DNA from: Aquisalimonas sp007126095
GTDB lineage: Bacteria; Pseudomonadota; Gammaproteobacteria; Nitrococcales; Aquisalimonadaceae
Direction: 5' to 3'
Length of the DNA: 64,000 bases
Assembly (NCBI RefSeq): GCF_048323695.1
Contig: NZ_JBLWFT010000011.1
Coordinates: 1-64,000, forward strand
Of this stretch, positions 54,504 to 63,409 are shown in pieces (the stretch's first letter is position 1; every line of letters begins with the position of its first letter). A model generated the notes under the pieces. The model ran no database searches and had not been told where the DNA came from. It saw only the letters and a program-made list of their open reading frames with translations. The position numbers and the translations under genes are program-made.

Positions 54504-56024
54504 TTATGTTGGCAGTTGCGACACCAGCGACAGCTTGAGATCGATCCCCTCGATCTGGAAATGCGGCATCACCGACATGCTGACGCGGTAATACCCGGGG
54601 TTCTCCGGAATCTCTTCCACCTGGACCACGCCCTCACGCAGTGGCCGGGAGGCCACCAGGTCGGGATCCGGGTTCTGCATCTTGGTCACCAGCCCCTGCA
54701 CCCACTCGTTGAGCTCGTTCTCCAGATCCTGGCGGCTCTTGGCGGAACCGATGTTCTCGCGCTGCAGAACCTTGAGGTAGTGCGCCAGCCGCGAGACCAG
54801 AAAGATGTAGGGCAGGCGCGAGTTGATGCGGGCGTTGGCAGTCGCCACGGCGGTGGAGTACTGCTGCGGCCGCTGGCTGGAGTTGGCCGAGAAGAAGCAC
54901 GCGTAGTCGCTGTTCTTGTAATAGCTCAGCGGAATGAAGCCCTCGTTGGCGAACTCCAGCTCCTTGTTCTCGGAGATGAGCACCTCGGTGGGCGTTTTCA
55001 CCTGAGAGCCGCGGCCGACGTCGTAGACGTGGATGGGCATCTGCTCCAGCCTACCACCCGCTTCCGGGCCCCGGATGTTCACGGTCCAGCCGTACTCCTT
55101 GAACGAGCGCGCCATGTTCGAGGCGAAGGCGAAGCTGGCATTGCCCCACAGGTACTTGTCGTGGTTCTCGCCGGTGACATCCTCCTCGTAGTCGAAGGAG
55201 CGCAGCGGATTGCTCTCCCCATAGGGCAACCGCAGCAGGAACCGGGGCATGGTCAGGCCCACGTAGCGGGAATCCTCGGTATCGCGGAACCCCCGCCAGC
55301 GGGTGTACTCCGCCTTGTCCAGGTAGCTGGAGATATCGGGAATCTTGAAGACATCGTCCACGGACTCCTTGCCGAAGAACTGCCGGCCCACGGCACCGAT
55401 GAAGGGGCAGTGGGCCGCCGCTGCGATACGCGAGATTTCGGTCAGCAGCGTGATATCGGACGCCGAGCAGTCGAACTCGTAATTGGAGACCATGGCGGAC
55501 ATGGGTTCGCCACCGGGCGTGTCGTACTCCTGGACGTAGACATGCTGGTAGAGCCCGGACTGGGTGATATCGGTGACGTCCTCCAGCTCCTCGGCCAGAT
55601 CCTCCTTGCTGACATCCAGCAGCTCGAGCTTGATGTTCGCCTTGGGGTCGCTGCGCTCCACCAGGAAGCGCAGGCTCCGCCAGTCGGACTCCACCTTCTG
55701 GAACTCCGGATGGTGGAAAACGGCATCGAGCTGTTCGCTGACAGCCGCATCAATGCGCGCGATATACTCGTCGAGCAACGTCTTGTCGATGCGCTCTACG
55801 GACTCGCCGCTCTCGCTGGTGAGTTCCAGAAAGACCTGCAGCGCCGCTGTCAGCCGGTCCTCGAAGGGGATGTCCGCCATCACGGTGGAATCCTGGAACG
55901 TACCGATATCCAGATCACCATTGATAGGCTGGATCTCCGCAAGCTCGCACAGACGGCTGTAGCTGCCCATGGGCTCTGTGGTGGTCTTCGCCGCCGCGGC
56001 GGCCGTTTGCTCCTGCGTCGACAT
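54504..56024 (-). CDS. tssC: T6SS sheath large subunit TssC (VipB)
   Basis: A 506-residue contractile sheath protein. Conserved parts are HHPEFQKVESDWRSLRFLVER, ISRIAAAAHCPFIGAVG, SRYVGLTMPRFLLRLPYG and the C-terminal YYRVSMSVMPHFQIEGID with terminal LSLVSQLP. The ATG at 56024 has AGGAG upstream; an alternative start six codons earlier is unsupported. It follows tssB by 14 bp. Confidence 0.97.
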   Translation of the reverse strand: MSTQEQTAAAAAKTTTEPMGSYSRLCELAEIQPINGDLDIGTFQDSTVMADIPFEDRLTAALQVFLELTSESGESVERIDKTLLDEYIARIDAAVSEQLDAVFHHPEFQKVESDWRSLRFLVERSDPKANIKLELLDVSKEDLAEELEDVTDITQSGLYQHVYVQEYDTPGGEPMSAMVSNYEFDCSASDITLLTEISRIAAAAHCPFIGAVGRQFFGKESVDDVFKIPDISSYLDKAEYTRWRGFRDTEDSRYVGLTMPRFLLRLPYGESNPLRSFDYEEDVTGENHDKYLWGNASFAFASNMARSFKEYGWTVNIRGPEAGGRLEQMPIHVYDVGRGSQVKTPTEVLISENKELEFANEGFIPLSYYKNSDYACFFSANSSQRPQQYSTAVATANARINSRLPYIFLVSRLAHYLKVLQRENIGSAKSRQDLENELNEWVQGLVTKMQNPDPDLVASRPLREGVVQVEEIPENPGYYRVSMSVMPHFQIEGIDLKLSLVSQLPT

Positions 56025-56038
56025 GGTGTTTCTCCTGC

Positions 56039-56548
56039 TCACTCGCTGGCGGTGTCGGTATTGAGGGGGGCAGCGTCCTTGAGCTCGCCCATCACCTGCT
56101 CGAGTTCCGGCTGATTCTGGACAATGCGCTCAAGCTCCCGGCGGAAACGGGCGTTGTCCAGCACGTTGGACTTGAGGTCCTTGAGCAGATTGCGCATGGC
56201 CAGCATGTTGTTCACCTGTGGAATCTGGCGCGCCACTTCCTCGGGGGTGAATGCCCTGTAACTGTCGAAGGTGAGATCCACCTTGATGTCGGAGCTGTCC
56301 TTCTTGAGGGTGTTCTCCACCGTGGCCTCGACCCGGGGCGAGAGCGTGCCCAGCACCGAGTCCAGGTTGTTCTTGTCGATGGAGATCCTCTCTCGCTCGA
56401 GGATGCGTCCTTCGCCCTTGCCGTTGCTGTAGTCGCCCAGCACCAGCATCTTCAGCGGCAGCTCCAGCGTCTTCTTCGCCCCGCCGGTGTCAACATCAAG
56501 GGTGATGTTGACGCGGGATTTCGGCACTTCGTTTTGATAGCTTCCCAT
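56039..56548 (-). CDS. tssB: T6SS sheath small subunit TssB (VipA)
   Basis: A 169-residue partner of TssC. The N-terminus has NEVPKSRVNITLDVDTGGAKKTLELPLKMLVLGDYS. The core LTFDSYRAFTPEEVARQIP and C-terminal helix LLKDLKSNVLDNARFRRELERI carry the known TssC-binding region. Length is normal. Together with TssC it forms the sheath that TssH recycles. Confidence 0.97.
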   Translation of the reverse strand: MGSYQNEVPKSRVNITLDVDTGGAKKTLELPLKMLVLGDYSNGKGEGRILERERISIDKNNLDSVLGTLSPRVEATVENTLKKDSSDIKVDLTFDSYRAFTPEEVARQIPQVNNMLAMRNLLKDLKSNVLDNARFRRELERIVQNQPELEQVMGELKDAAPLNTDTASE

Positions 56549-56606
56549 CGTTACTGCTCCTTTCGGGTGTACTGTCCTCGGTTAACCCCGCAAACAGGCA
56601 TGCCGG

Positions 56607-58082
56607 CTACTGGAACCCGGCCGCCGCCTCCACATCGGTCAGCGCAACTCTGGCCTTGAGCGCGGCCATGCGCTGCCTGATCTCGTCGCGCCCCAAGGCA
56701 GCGCCGCCCTTTGGCGGGTGCCTGAGGGCCAGTTGCATGGTTCGCCACACCTCCAGTGCGAACTCGGGATCCCACCGGGTGATGCCCCGCCGCTCCATGT
56801 CCGTGTCCAGCTCGTCCAGCAGTGGCAGGGCGAGGTCGCTGCGCCCGGCGTCAATGCAGACCTTGGCGCGACCCAGGGTCAGGAGGGCACGCTCGCGATC
56901 GTTGCGGCACGCCACCACGTCCAGCAACCGCATGGCTGCGCCAAGCCCTTCGGCACGTACCGCCGTGCGGGCGTCCCCGAGGCGCTGGACAAGATCCGGT
57001 TCGTTGGCCTCGCTGGCGTCAACTCCCCGGACTCCTGCAAGCCACTTGGCGATATCCGGTGGCACCATGGGCTGTTCGTCGGCGAAGCGCAGCTGGGGCA
57101 GATCCGGCACGCGGGTCAGCAGATCGGCAGTGGCGGCGCGGATGGCGCGGGCGATGTCGGGTCGCCCCATCTCCATGGCCGCCTGATCGGCCCACGCCTG
57201 AATGCACATGGCGAGATGACCACCCGGCTCAAGGAACGCGTTCTCGCAGGCGATGAACGCGTCGTCCCAGGCGCCCTGGTCCAGCTTGGCGCGAACGGCG
57301 TCCAGCGCCTGTGGCCGCGGCGGCTGGATCTGGGTGACACCCGCCTCCGCGGCCAGCGCATCGAGCCCCGACCACTTCCACGCCCGCGCGAGGCCGACCA
57401 TGCGACGCCACTCCCCTTCCTTGCGCAGATAGTCCAGGGCGCTTTTCAGCTGGCGGTTGAGATCCCGCTCGGACGCGGGCTTTGCCGCCTCGTCGTGCTT
57501 CTCTTTCTGCGCAGCCCGCTGACGGTTCTCGGCCGCACGGCTGGTCGCCAGCCGCGCCTCCGTCCAGTCGCGTAGCGGGCGGAACGACGGCGGCACATCC
57601 AGGCGTTCCGCGAGAGCCTCGCCGAGGGCTTCCAGGGCGTGCTGCACCCCCTTGAGGCTGTTCCTGTCCTCCCGGTCGCCAGCGAGGTCGAGGAACGCCA
57701 CCATGCGATCGTGGGCCAGCCACTCCAGTGCCGACACACGCCCCTGGAGCCGCTGTGGGTGAATGGTCTCCCAGTACTGGTTCACGGCCGCGTGCACCGC
57801 ACCCAGCCCCTCCCGCAAACCGGCAAGCCCCCGCTGGTGGAGCTCAGCCAGGCAAAGGTAACCGAGCACCCGCAGGTCTTTCCCTTCGTGCGCCAGCCGC
57901 TCCGCGGCGAGTTCACTGACCCGCTCGTAGTCATTGCCGCTAAGCTTCTGCACTTCCTCTTTCAGCGCGGCGAACCGGATGCCGTGCTTTGGATCATCAC
58001 CGGCATCACCGGAGTCATGATCCGGCAGCGGGGCAAGCACCCGGGCCGACAGCCTTTCCACGTCTTCGCGGGCGTCTGTCAC
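56607..58082 (-). CDS. tssA: T6SS cap protein TssA
   Basis: A 491-residue TssA with an N-terminal ImpA domain (LREGLGAVHAAVNQYWETIHPQ and VSALEWLAHDRMVAFLDLA) and a C-terminal VasJ-type domain. This makes it a long-form TssA that primes and coordinates tube and sheath assembly. The start is a GTG at 58082 with AAGGAG, overlapping the tagF stop by 4 bp. It lies 58 bp upstream of tssB. Confidence 0.9.
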   Translation of the reverse strand: MTDAREDVERLSARVLAPLPDHDSGDAGDDPKHGIRFAALKEEVQKLSGNDYERVSELAAERLAHEGKDLRVLGYLCLAELHQRGLAGLREGLGAVHAAVNQYWETIHPQRLQGRVSALEWLAHDRMVAFLDLAGDREDRNSLKGVQHALEALGEALAERLDVPPSFRPLRDWTEARLATSRAAENRQRAAQKEKHDEAAKPASERDLNRQLKSALDYLRKEGEWRRMVGLARAWKWSGLDALAAEAGVTQIQPPRPQALDAVRAKLDQGAWDDAFIACENAFLEPGGHLAMCIQAWADQAAMEMGRPDIARAIRAATADLLTRVPDLPQLRFADEQPMVPPDIAKWLAGVRGVDASEANEPDLVQRLGDARTAVRAEGLGAAMRLLDVVACRNDRERALLTLGRAKVCIDAGRSDLALPLLDELDTDMERRGITRWDPEFALEVWRTMQLALRHPPKGGAALGRDEIRQRMAALKARVALTDVEAAAGFQ

Positions 58083-59062
58083 GACGCACTCCTTGTGCTC
58101 TGCAGCACGGCGAGCAGCCCGGACAGGGTGTCCGGCGCACGCAGCGAGGCGACGCGCTGTGCCGGAACCCCGTCGGGCAGCAATGAGGCGAGGGGCGTCA
58201 ACGACAAGGCCTCCGCGCGCTGCTCCGGATCGAGAAGGTGGGTCATACAGGTCGTCGGCGGCAGACCGACGAACGCCGCGATGGCAACGTCATCCGCGGA
58301 GCCGTGCGGCACCATTGGCCAGACCAGACTCAGTGGCGGACACCGGTCCTCGCCGGAGACGGCCTCAATGGCCCGGACCCAGAACAGTGCGCCGGTCTCG
58401 GCACCTGCGGACGTCGCGGGCAAGGCCAGCCCGCCCCGCCGGCGAACCATGGCAGTATCGCGCAGGAGGTCGAGCCGCCGGCGCAGGTCCTCCATCAGAG
58501 CCTGACCACCATTGGCGGCCCCGGCGCCGCTCAGGGAAGCACTGACGTCAGCGAGGGGACGATCCGCGAGCGCACGCCGCCAGTTTCCGCGCACGGGCCG
58601 CTGACCTGGAGTCAGCGCCTCCAGCTCCCGACGGACCCCGTCGGCATCCAGGGTGGCGGTGGCCGCCTCGGCGAGCCCGGACAGGGCAGGGAAGAAGTCC
58701 AGTTGCGCCCCAAGGATCTCGGATGGCAGATAACCGGACCCCTGACCGGGAACCACCCGAAACACGACAAAGGGGTACTCGCGCCCGGTGCGATCCACTC
58801 CTGCACGCAACAGGCCGAGCACGCTCTCGCCGGTGTCCCGTGGCGACATCAGGAAGCACACCGGCTGGCAACGCCCGAGCACGGCGCCACCGTCACCCGC
58901 GGCGGCGGAACGAAAGCCCTGCTCGAACCAGCGCTCGACGGCGGTCACGGCAGCGCCAACCACGTTCCAGCGAACGAAGTCACCGTGCGAGGGCAGTTTC
59001 CCGAAGTAGCCCGTGGTCACACTCTGCGGGCCATTCGCCGATCCGTGGCTCAATGGAGTCAT
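58079..59062 (-). CDS. tagF: T6SS-associated protein TagF
   Basis: A 327-residue protein of the TagF/ImpM family. The N-terminal TTGYFGKLPSHGDFVRWN is the family hallmark, followed by PVCFLMSPRDTGESVLGLLRAGVDRTGREYPFVVF. The C-terminal half is divergent. In other systems TagF represses T6SS assembly post-translationally until a PpkA/Fha signal relieves it; no kinase, phosphatase or Fha gene is present in this window. It lies between tssM and tssA. Confidence 0.88.
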   Translation of the reverse strand: MTPLSHGSANGPQSVTTGYFGKLPSHGDFVRWNVVGAAVTAVERWFEQGFRSAAAGDGGAVLGRCQPVCFLMSPRDTGESVLGLLRAGVDRTGREYPFVVFRVVPGQGSGYLPSEILGAQLDFFPALSGLAEAATATLDADGVRRELEALTPGQRPVRGNWRRALADRPLADVSASLSGAGAANGGQALMEDLRRRLDLLRDTAMVRRRGGLALPATSAGAETGALFWVRAIEAVSGEDRCPPLSLVWPMVPHGSADDVAIAAFVGLPPTTCMTHLLDPEQRAEALSLTPLASLLPDGVPAQRVASLRAPDTLSGLLAVLQSTRSAS

Positions 59063-59107
59063 TCCCTATTACACTCCCTTGCCCATCAAATGGCCCACTC
59101 CAGGGCC

Positions 59108-62100
59108 TTACCGTGTCATGTTCCCCGGAAGATCGAAGCGCGACAGATCGCCCCAGTGCAGGACCGGGCTTCGCCGCTGAGTGCGTATCTCCAGTTCGAA
59201 CGGGCGGTGCTCGGCTGCGTTGTCGTCATGCAGATTCCACTGCCCCACGAACTCGGAACCGCTTTCCCGCTCCAGACTGTCTGCCTCGACAAGCAGCCGG
59301 AACAGCGCCCAGTTACCGCGGAAACGCAGCTCGGCCGACTCACCGGTGACACCGGATACCACGGCAAGCCGGGCGCCACGATGGTCGCCGTTCCCCGGCC
59401 ACTCGAACGCGTGCCAGGACTCCGGCTCGTTGCGATACCGCAGCTGGTGGCCATTGGCGTGCAGCCGCATGTCGGTGAGGTCGGGGTTCGACCCTGGCAA
59501 TACCGTGTACGACAGATTCAAGTGCGGCTCATCGCCGAACAGCGTCTCTGTGATGTCCTCCGCCTGGGTCAGGCTATACAGGAACCGGGAGGAGAACCCG
59601 AGCCCCTGCCCAAGCCACGTCCGGCCCTGCCAGCCTCCCCCGCTCCGACGCACGAACGCATCCAGATCATCTTCGACGAACGCCCAGAGCACGCCGTCAC
59701 CGGGCCGGAAGAATGATTCGAAGTCGCCGGTGGCGACGTCCGAGCCCTCGCGACTCAGCGGGAACCGGTTCTGCAGATCACTGCGGTAACGCGCGACCAC
59801 CTGCTGCTGCCACCGGTCCTCCAGGTGACTCCGGGACTGCGCCAGAACGCGACGCCATGTGCGCTCCAGGGGCATGATCAGGGCCGGTTGCATCGCCACC
59901 CGCACATCGTGGGACACGTCGGCCAGAATCCGCCCGGTTTCACGGTAGGCATCGTATACCCCGAGGCCGACCCCGTTACCGGCAATCACATTCGCCGCGT
60001 ACTCGGCGCTATCCTCCCCGGGATCCGAGGCGACCGAGAGCACCTCGACCTCTTCCTGCAACGATTCCACGCCCGGGGCATAGCGACCCAGCGCCTCGGG
60101 CATGCCGTGATCCTCGTTCTCGCGCAGCAGACGCAGCATCTCCATGCCGCGCATGTCGTGGCGGAACCGGCCCGTTGCTTCCATGCCTGCCGCATCGGCA
60201 GACACTTCCGCGAGCCCGGAGGGCCCATGGTTGGCGACATGCTGGTAAATGCCCTGGTACAGCGCAGCCAACGGACCATCGTCACGTGACAGACGGTCCA
60301 GCCGGGAGGCGACATCCCGCAACGATCCGAAGCCACTTGGCGCGACACTCTCGATGAAATCCAGCCACGCGCTGACGAAATCCTCGATGTAAAGCGCCTC
60401 GATGGACTCACGGATGTCGTCTCGGCGGGCACGGCTCATCTCGCCGGCATCATCGCGGGCGGTCACCCAGTCGCGCTCGGCCTGGTCACTCAGGAGTTCG
60501 TCAATGCGCGCTTCGAAGAAGTCATCCCAGACCCCGCCCGCGAACGCCCCTGAGACCCGCTCGTCGGCGTCCCAGAACGCCCTGCTGCGGCCGTCGACCA
60601 GGTCATGCAGGCCCACCGGGTCGTGCCGGTTCCCCGCCTCCCCGAGAATGCGGTGGTAGAGGTCCCCCGCCCGGGTGCGCACGGCCAGGTCACGCCGTGC
60701 ATCATCGACAAGGGCCTCGTCTGCCGCCATCCAGCCTTCGCCCGTCACTGCATCAAGCAAACCACCTTCGAGCGTGAGCACGAGGCTGTCCTCCAGCGCC
60801 CGCAGCTGTGACCGGCGCAGTTCGAAACCCCGGCTTGCCGCCCAGTAGACGGCCAGGCGTGGGCCGGCCAGGTCGGGGTCGAGCCGCTTGGGCTCCGAGG
60901 ACATCATGAGATGGGCGGCGAGCGTGTCACGGTAGCGTTCCCTGACCGCTTCCCGGCCGCTGTCATCGAGCGTGCCCCAGCGGTCGTTGAGTCGGCCGAT
61001 GCCGGCAACCAGCTCCGCAGTCGCGTCGTCGAGGATGACGTCGACCACCATCCGCCGCATGAACGGCTCCAGGGTGGCGAGCTGCCGCTCCAGTGTCCCG
61101 GCGCGCAAGCGGTCCCGCCAGCGCGGTTCATCCCGCAGCGACCGCAGCTCCGCCCAGTGGCTGTGCAGCCCCGCCAGCGCCGCCATGACTTGGCGTTCGC
61201 TGGCCTGTTCATCCAGCATTACCTCACGCGCCTCCTCGACCCGTTCGCGGCCGACCTCCGTCATGGCTGCATCGCGCTCCGCGGCCACGGCGAACAGACC
61301 GAGAGCGCCTGCGACCACCGCACCGCAGGCACAGAGCGTGGCCCCCTTGAGGCTGCGCTGGGTCAGAAGACGGCGCCGGTCAGGGCGAACCAGATTGGCA
61401 AGCGGCAGCACGGCATCGGTGAGCAGCCCCTTGATGAAATACGCGCGGGTATCGTTGTCGGCCCGTTCAACGGTCTCGTCGGCATCCTCCATGAAGGCGG
61501 ATTGCAGGCGCCCGTGGATTCGGCGCAACGGGGCTCCACCCTGGGTGCCGCTGGTGAGGTATACGCCCTCGAAGTGCGGGACCTCGCGGTACGGATCCTC
61601 GCGCACCAGGAGGTCCAGCAGTTCGCCGAGCGGGGCGCAGGCGGACCGGAACTGAGCCGGGAACCCGAAGGTGTCGATCCGGCGCGCCAGATTCCGTTGC
61701 ATCGACACCTTGCGAAGGCGCAGCGCACATAACCGCCTGTGCAGAGCGCCAAGCACGGCGCCGACCGCAGACTGGCGATCCGCGCTCTCGCCCGGTGCGT
61801 GCGAGAGAGACACGCCCCAGGCCTGAGCGCGCTCCTCCTCGGACAGATCCTCGAAGAAGGGCTCAAAGCCCTCGATGCGGTCCGCCTGCGTCAGGACCAG
61901 ATACACGGGGAAACGCACCCGCAGCGACCGGGTCAACTCATCCAGCCGATCCCGCATGATGGTCGCATGCCGCCGGATCCCGTCGCCGTCGGCAGTCAGC
62001 AGATCGGGCAGCGGCAGCGTCAGCAACACCCCGTTGATCGGCCTCCTGGGGCGGTGCTGGCGCAGCAGATCGAGAAAGGCAAACCACTCCGGGCGATCAT

Positions 62101-62656
62101 CCGGCTCCGAAGTGTAACGGCCGGCGGTATCCAGAAAGATCGCCTGATCGGACAACCACCAGTCACAGTTGCGCGTCCCGCCGAACCCGCGCTGGCGCAG
62201 GGCCTCCTGGTCGTCGTAGGGGAAATGCAGGCCGGACTCCCGGATCAGCGTGCTCTTGCCCGCCGCCGGTGGGCCGATGACCAGATACCATGGCAGCGTA
62301 TACAGCCCTTTGGCCCAACCGGAGGTGCCGAGGCGGCTGGCTTTCAGTGCCTGAACACGCTCGTCCACCTGCCGGGACAACAGTTCGATGTCCGCTTCCT
62401 GCTGGGACGGTGCCTGCTCGCCCATGGCGTCGACCATGCGTCGCCCACGGCGGTGTTTGACCAGAGCAACGATGCCGGCGATGACCGCCCCGGTCACCAG
62501 GACGACAGCCACGATCACACCCCGCTCCACCAGGCCGGGGAATCCCGCATGGGGGAGGACGAACCACAGGAGCAGACCCGCGAGCACGAGCGCGATCAAC
62601 ACGCTGCCGGCCGCCGAGAGGAGAAACTTCTTCAGATTGCGTGCGATCCATGCCAT
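59108..62656 (-). CDS. tssM: T6SS membrane complex protein TssM (IcmF)
   Basis: An 1182-residue inner-membrane protein. Two membrane helices (about residues 12-34 and 45-66) are followed by a cytoplasmic NTPase domain with Walker A GPPAAGKS at residues 128-135. A third helix (CACGAVVAGALGLFAVA, near residue 430) precedes a large periplasmic domain. The C-terminal ImcF-related and beta regions have WQGRTWLGQGLGFSSR and LTDMRLHANGHQLRYRNEPES. It spans the periplasm with TssJ and TssL. The intact Walker A suggests an ATP-binding TssM. Confidence 0.94.
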   Translation of the reverse strand: MAWIARNLKKFLLSAAGSVLIALVLAGLLLWFVLPHAGFPGLVERGVIVAVVLVTGAVIAGIVALVKHRRGRRMVDAMGEQAPSQQEADIELLSRQVDERVQALKASRLGTSGWAKGLYTLPWYLVIGPPAAGKSTLIRESGLHFPYDDQEALRQRGFGGTRNCDWWLSDQAIFLDTAGRYTSEPDDRPEWFAFLDLLRQHRPRRPINGVLLTLPLPDLLTADGDGIRRHATIMRDRLDELTRSLRVRFPVYLVLTQADRIEGFEPFFEDLSEEERAQAWGVSLSHAPGESADRQSAVGAVLGALHRRLCALRLRKVSMQRNLARRIDTFGFPAQFRSACAPLGELLDLLVREDPYREVPHFEGVYLTSGTQGGAPLRRIHGRLQSAFMEDADETVERADNDTRAYFIKGLLTDAVLPLANLVRPDRRRLLTQRSLKGATLCACGAVVAGALGLFAVAAERDAAMTEVGRERVEEAREVMLDEQASERQVMAALAGLHSHWAELRSLRDEPRWRDRLRAGTLERQLATLEPFMRRMVVDVILDDATAELVAGIGRLNDRWGTLDDSGREAVRERYRDTLAAHLMMSSEPKRLDPDLAGPRLAVYWAASRGFELRRSQLRALEDSLVLTLEGGLLDAVTGEGWMAADEALVDDARRDLAVRTRAGDLYHRILGEAGNRHDPVGLHDLVDGRSRAFWDADERVSGAFAGGVWDDFFEARIDELLSDQAERDWVTARDDAGEMSRARRDDIRESIEALYIEDFVSAWLDFIESVAPSGFGSLRDVASRLDRLSRDDGPLAALYQGIYQHVANHGPSGLAEVSADAAGMEATGRFRHDMRGMEMLRLLRENEDHGMPEALGRYAPGVESLQEEVEVLSVASDPGEDSAEYAANVIAGNGVGLGVYDAYRETGRILADVSHDVRVAMQPALIMPLERTWRRVLAQSRSHLEDRWQQQVVARYRSDLQNRFPLSREGSDVATGDFESFFRPGDGVLWAFVEDDLDAFVRRSGGGWQGRTWLGQGLGFSSRFLYSLTQAEDITETLFGDEPHLNLSYTVLPGSNPDLTDMRLHANGHQLRYRNEPESWHAFEWPGNGDHRGARLAVVSGVTGESAELRFRGNWALFRLLVEADSLERESGSEFVGQWNLHDDNAAEHRPFELEIRTQRRSPVLHWGDLSRFDLPGNMTR

Positions 62657-62672
62657 GACGTTTCACCGGCGC

Positions 62673-63392
62673 TCAGCCGTCCTCCCCGCGCCCGAAGAGT
62701 TCAATGTGCGTTTCGCGGATGTCCTGTGCCGCCGCCTCCACTTCACTGGCCGTGGCACCCAGGTAGTAGAGATGGCTCAGCCCGACTGCCGCCACGGTCG
62801 CCACGGCGATGGCCCAGTACGGCACCCGTGCGCCCGCCCGCCCCACTTTCTGGGTGAACGTGAGCCGTTCCGGGGACAGGCGGGGATCCGGTTGCCCACG
62901 GACGTCTTCGATCTGTGCGTGCAGATCCATCTGCAGCACCATCAGCCGTTCCGGCTCCTGAAACGCGTAGGCGCCCTCGAAACCAAGGTGCAGACACGCG
63001 CAGTAGACCTCGATGAGAGCAATGTTGCGCTCGGGCTCGCGCCGTAGTTCGCCCAACCGGTCGAAGAACTTCTGCCCGGCCGTCTGCTCGCCGAACAGTT
63101 CCAGCTGCAGGGGGTGAGCCATCCATTCGGCGCGCCCGTCCCACTCCGAGGCGATCACCGCCTCATCGACATATGCCACCACCGCGAAACGCGCAGACTC
63201 GACATCCGCGAGCGCAAGCCTGTTTTCGAGCCCGCAGCGGTCAAGGCCATGGAGTGCCTCCACCACGGACGCACGAAAGGCATCAAACGGGCCGGCCCGA
63301 TCCGGCCGCGTGCGCAGCGGCGCCACCATGGCGAACACGTCGCTGGCCGCGTCGAGCAGCGGATTCACCGCGTCCCGATCCTGCTGGTTCAT
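62673..63392 (-). CDS. tssL: T6SS membrane complex protein TssL (DotU/IcmH)
   Basis: A 239-residue tail-anchored protein. The cytoplasmic helical domain has VVAYVDEAVIAS, QLELFGEQTAGQKFFDRL and ALIEVYCACLHLGFEGAY, the DotU core. A single membrane helix lies at about residues 200-220 (VPYWAIAVATVAAVGLSHLYYLG). There is no OmpA-type peptidoglycan-binding extension. The ATG at 63392 has GGAG 8 nt before it; a GTG two codons upstream is possible. Between tssK and tssM. Confidence 0.94.
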   Translation of the reverse strand: MNQQDRDAVNPLLDAASDVFAMVAPLRTRPDRAGPFDAFRASVVEALHGLDRCGLENRLALADVESARFAVVAYVDEAVIASEWDGRAEWMAHPLQLELFGEQTAGQKFFDRLGELRREPERNIALIEVYCACLHLGFEGAYAFQEPERLMVLQMDLHAQIEDVRGQPDPRLSPERLTFTQKVGRAGARVPYWAIAVATVAAVGLSHLYYLGATASEVEAAAQDIRETHIELFGRGEDG

Positions 63393-63409
63393 GGTCACCT
63401 CTCCGTGGT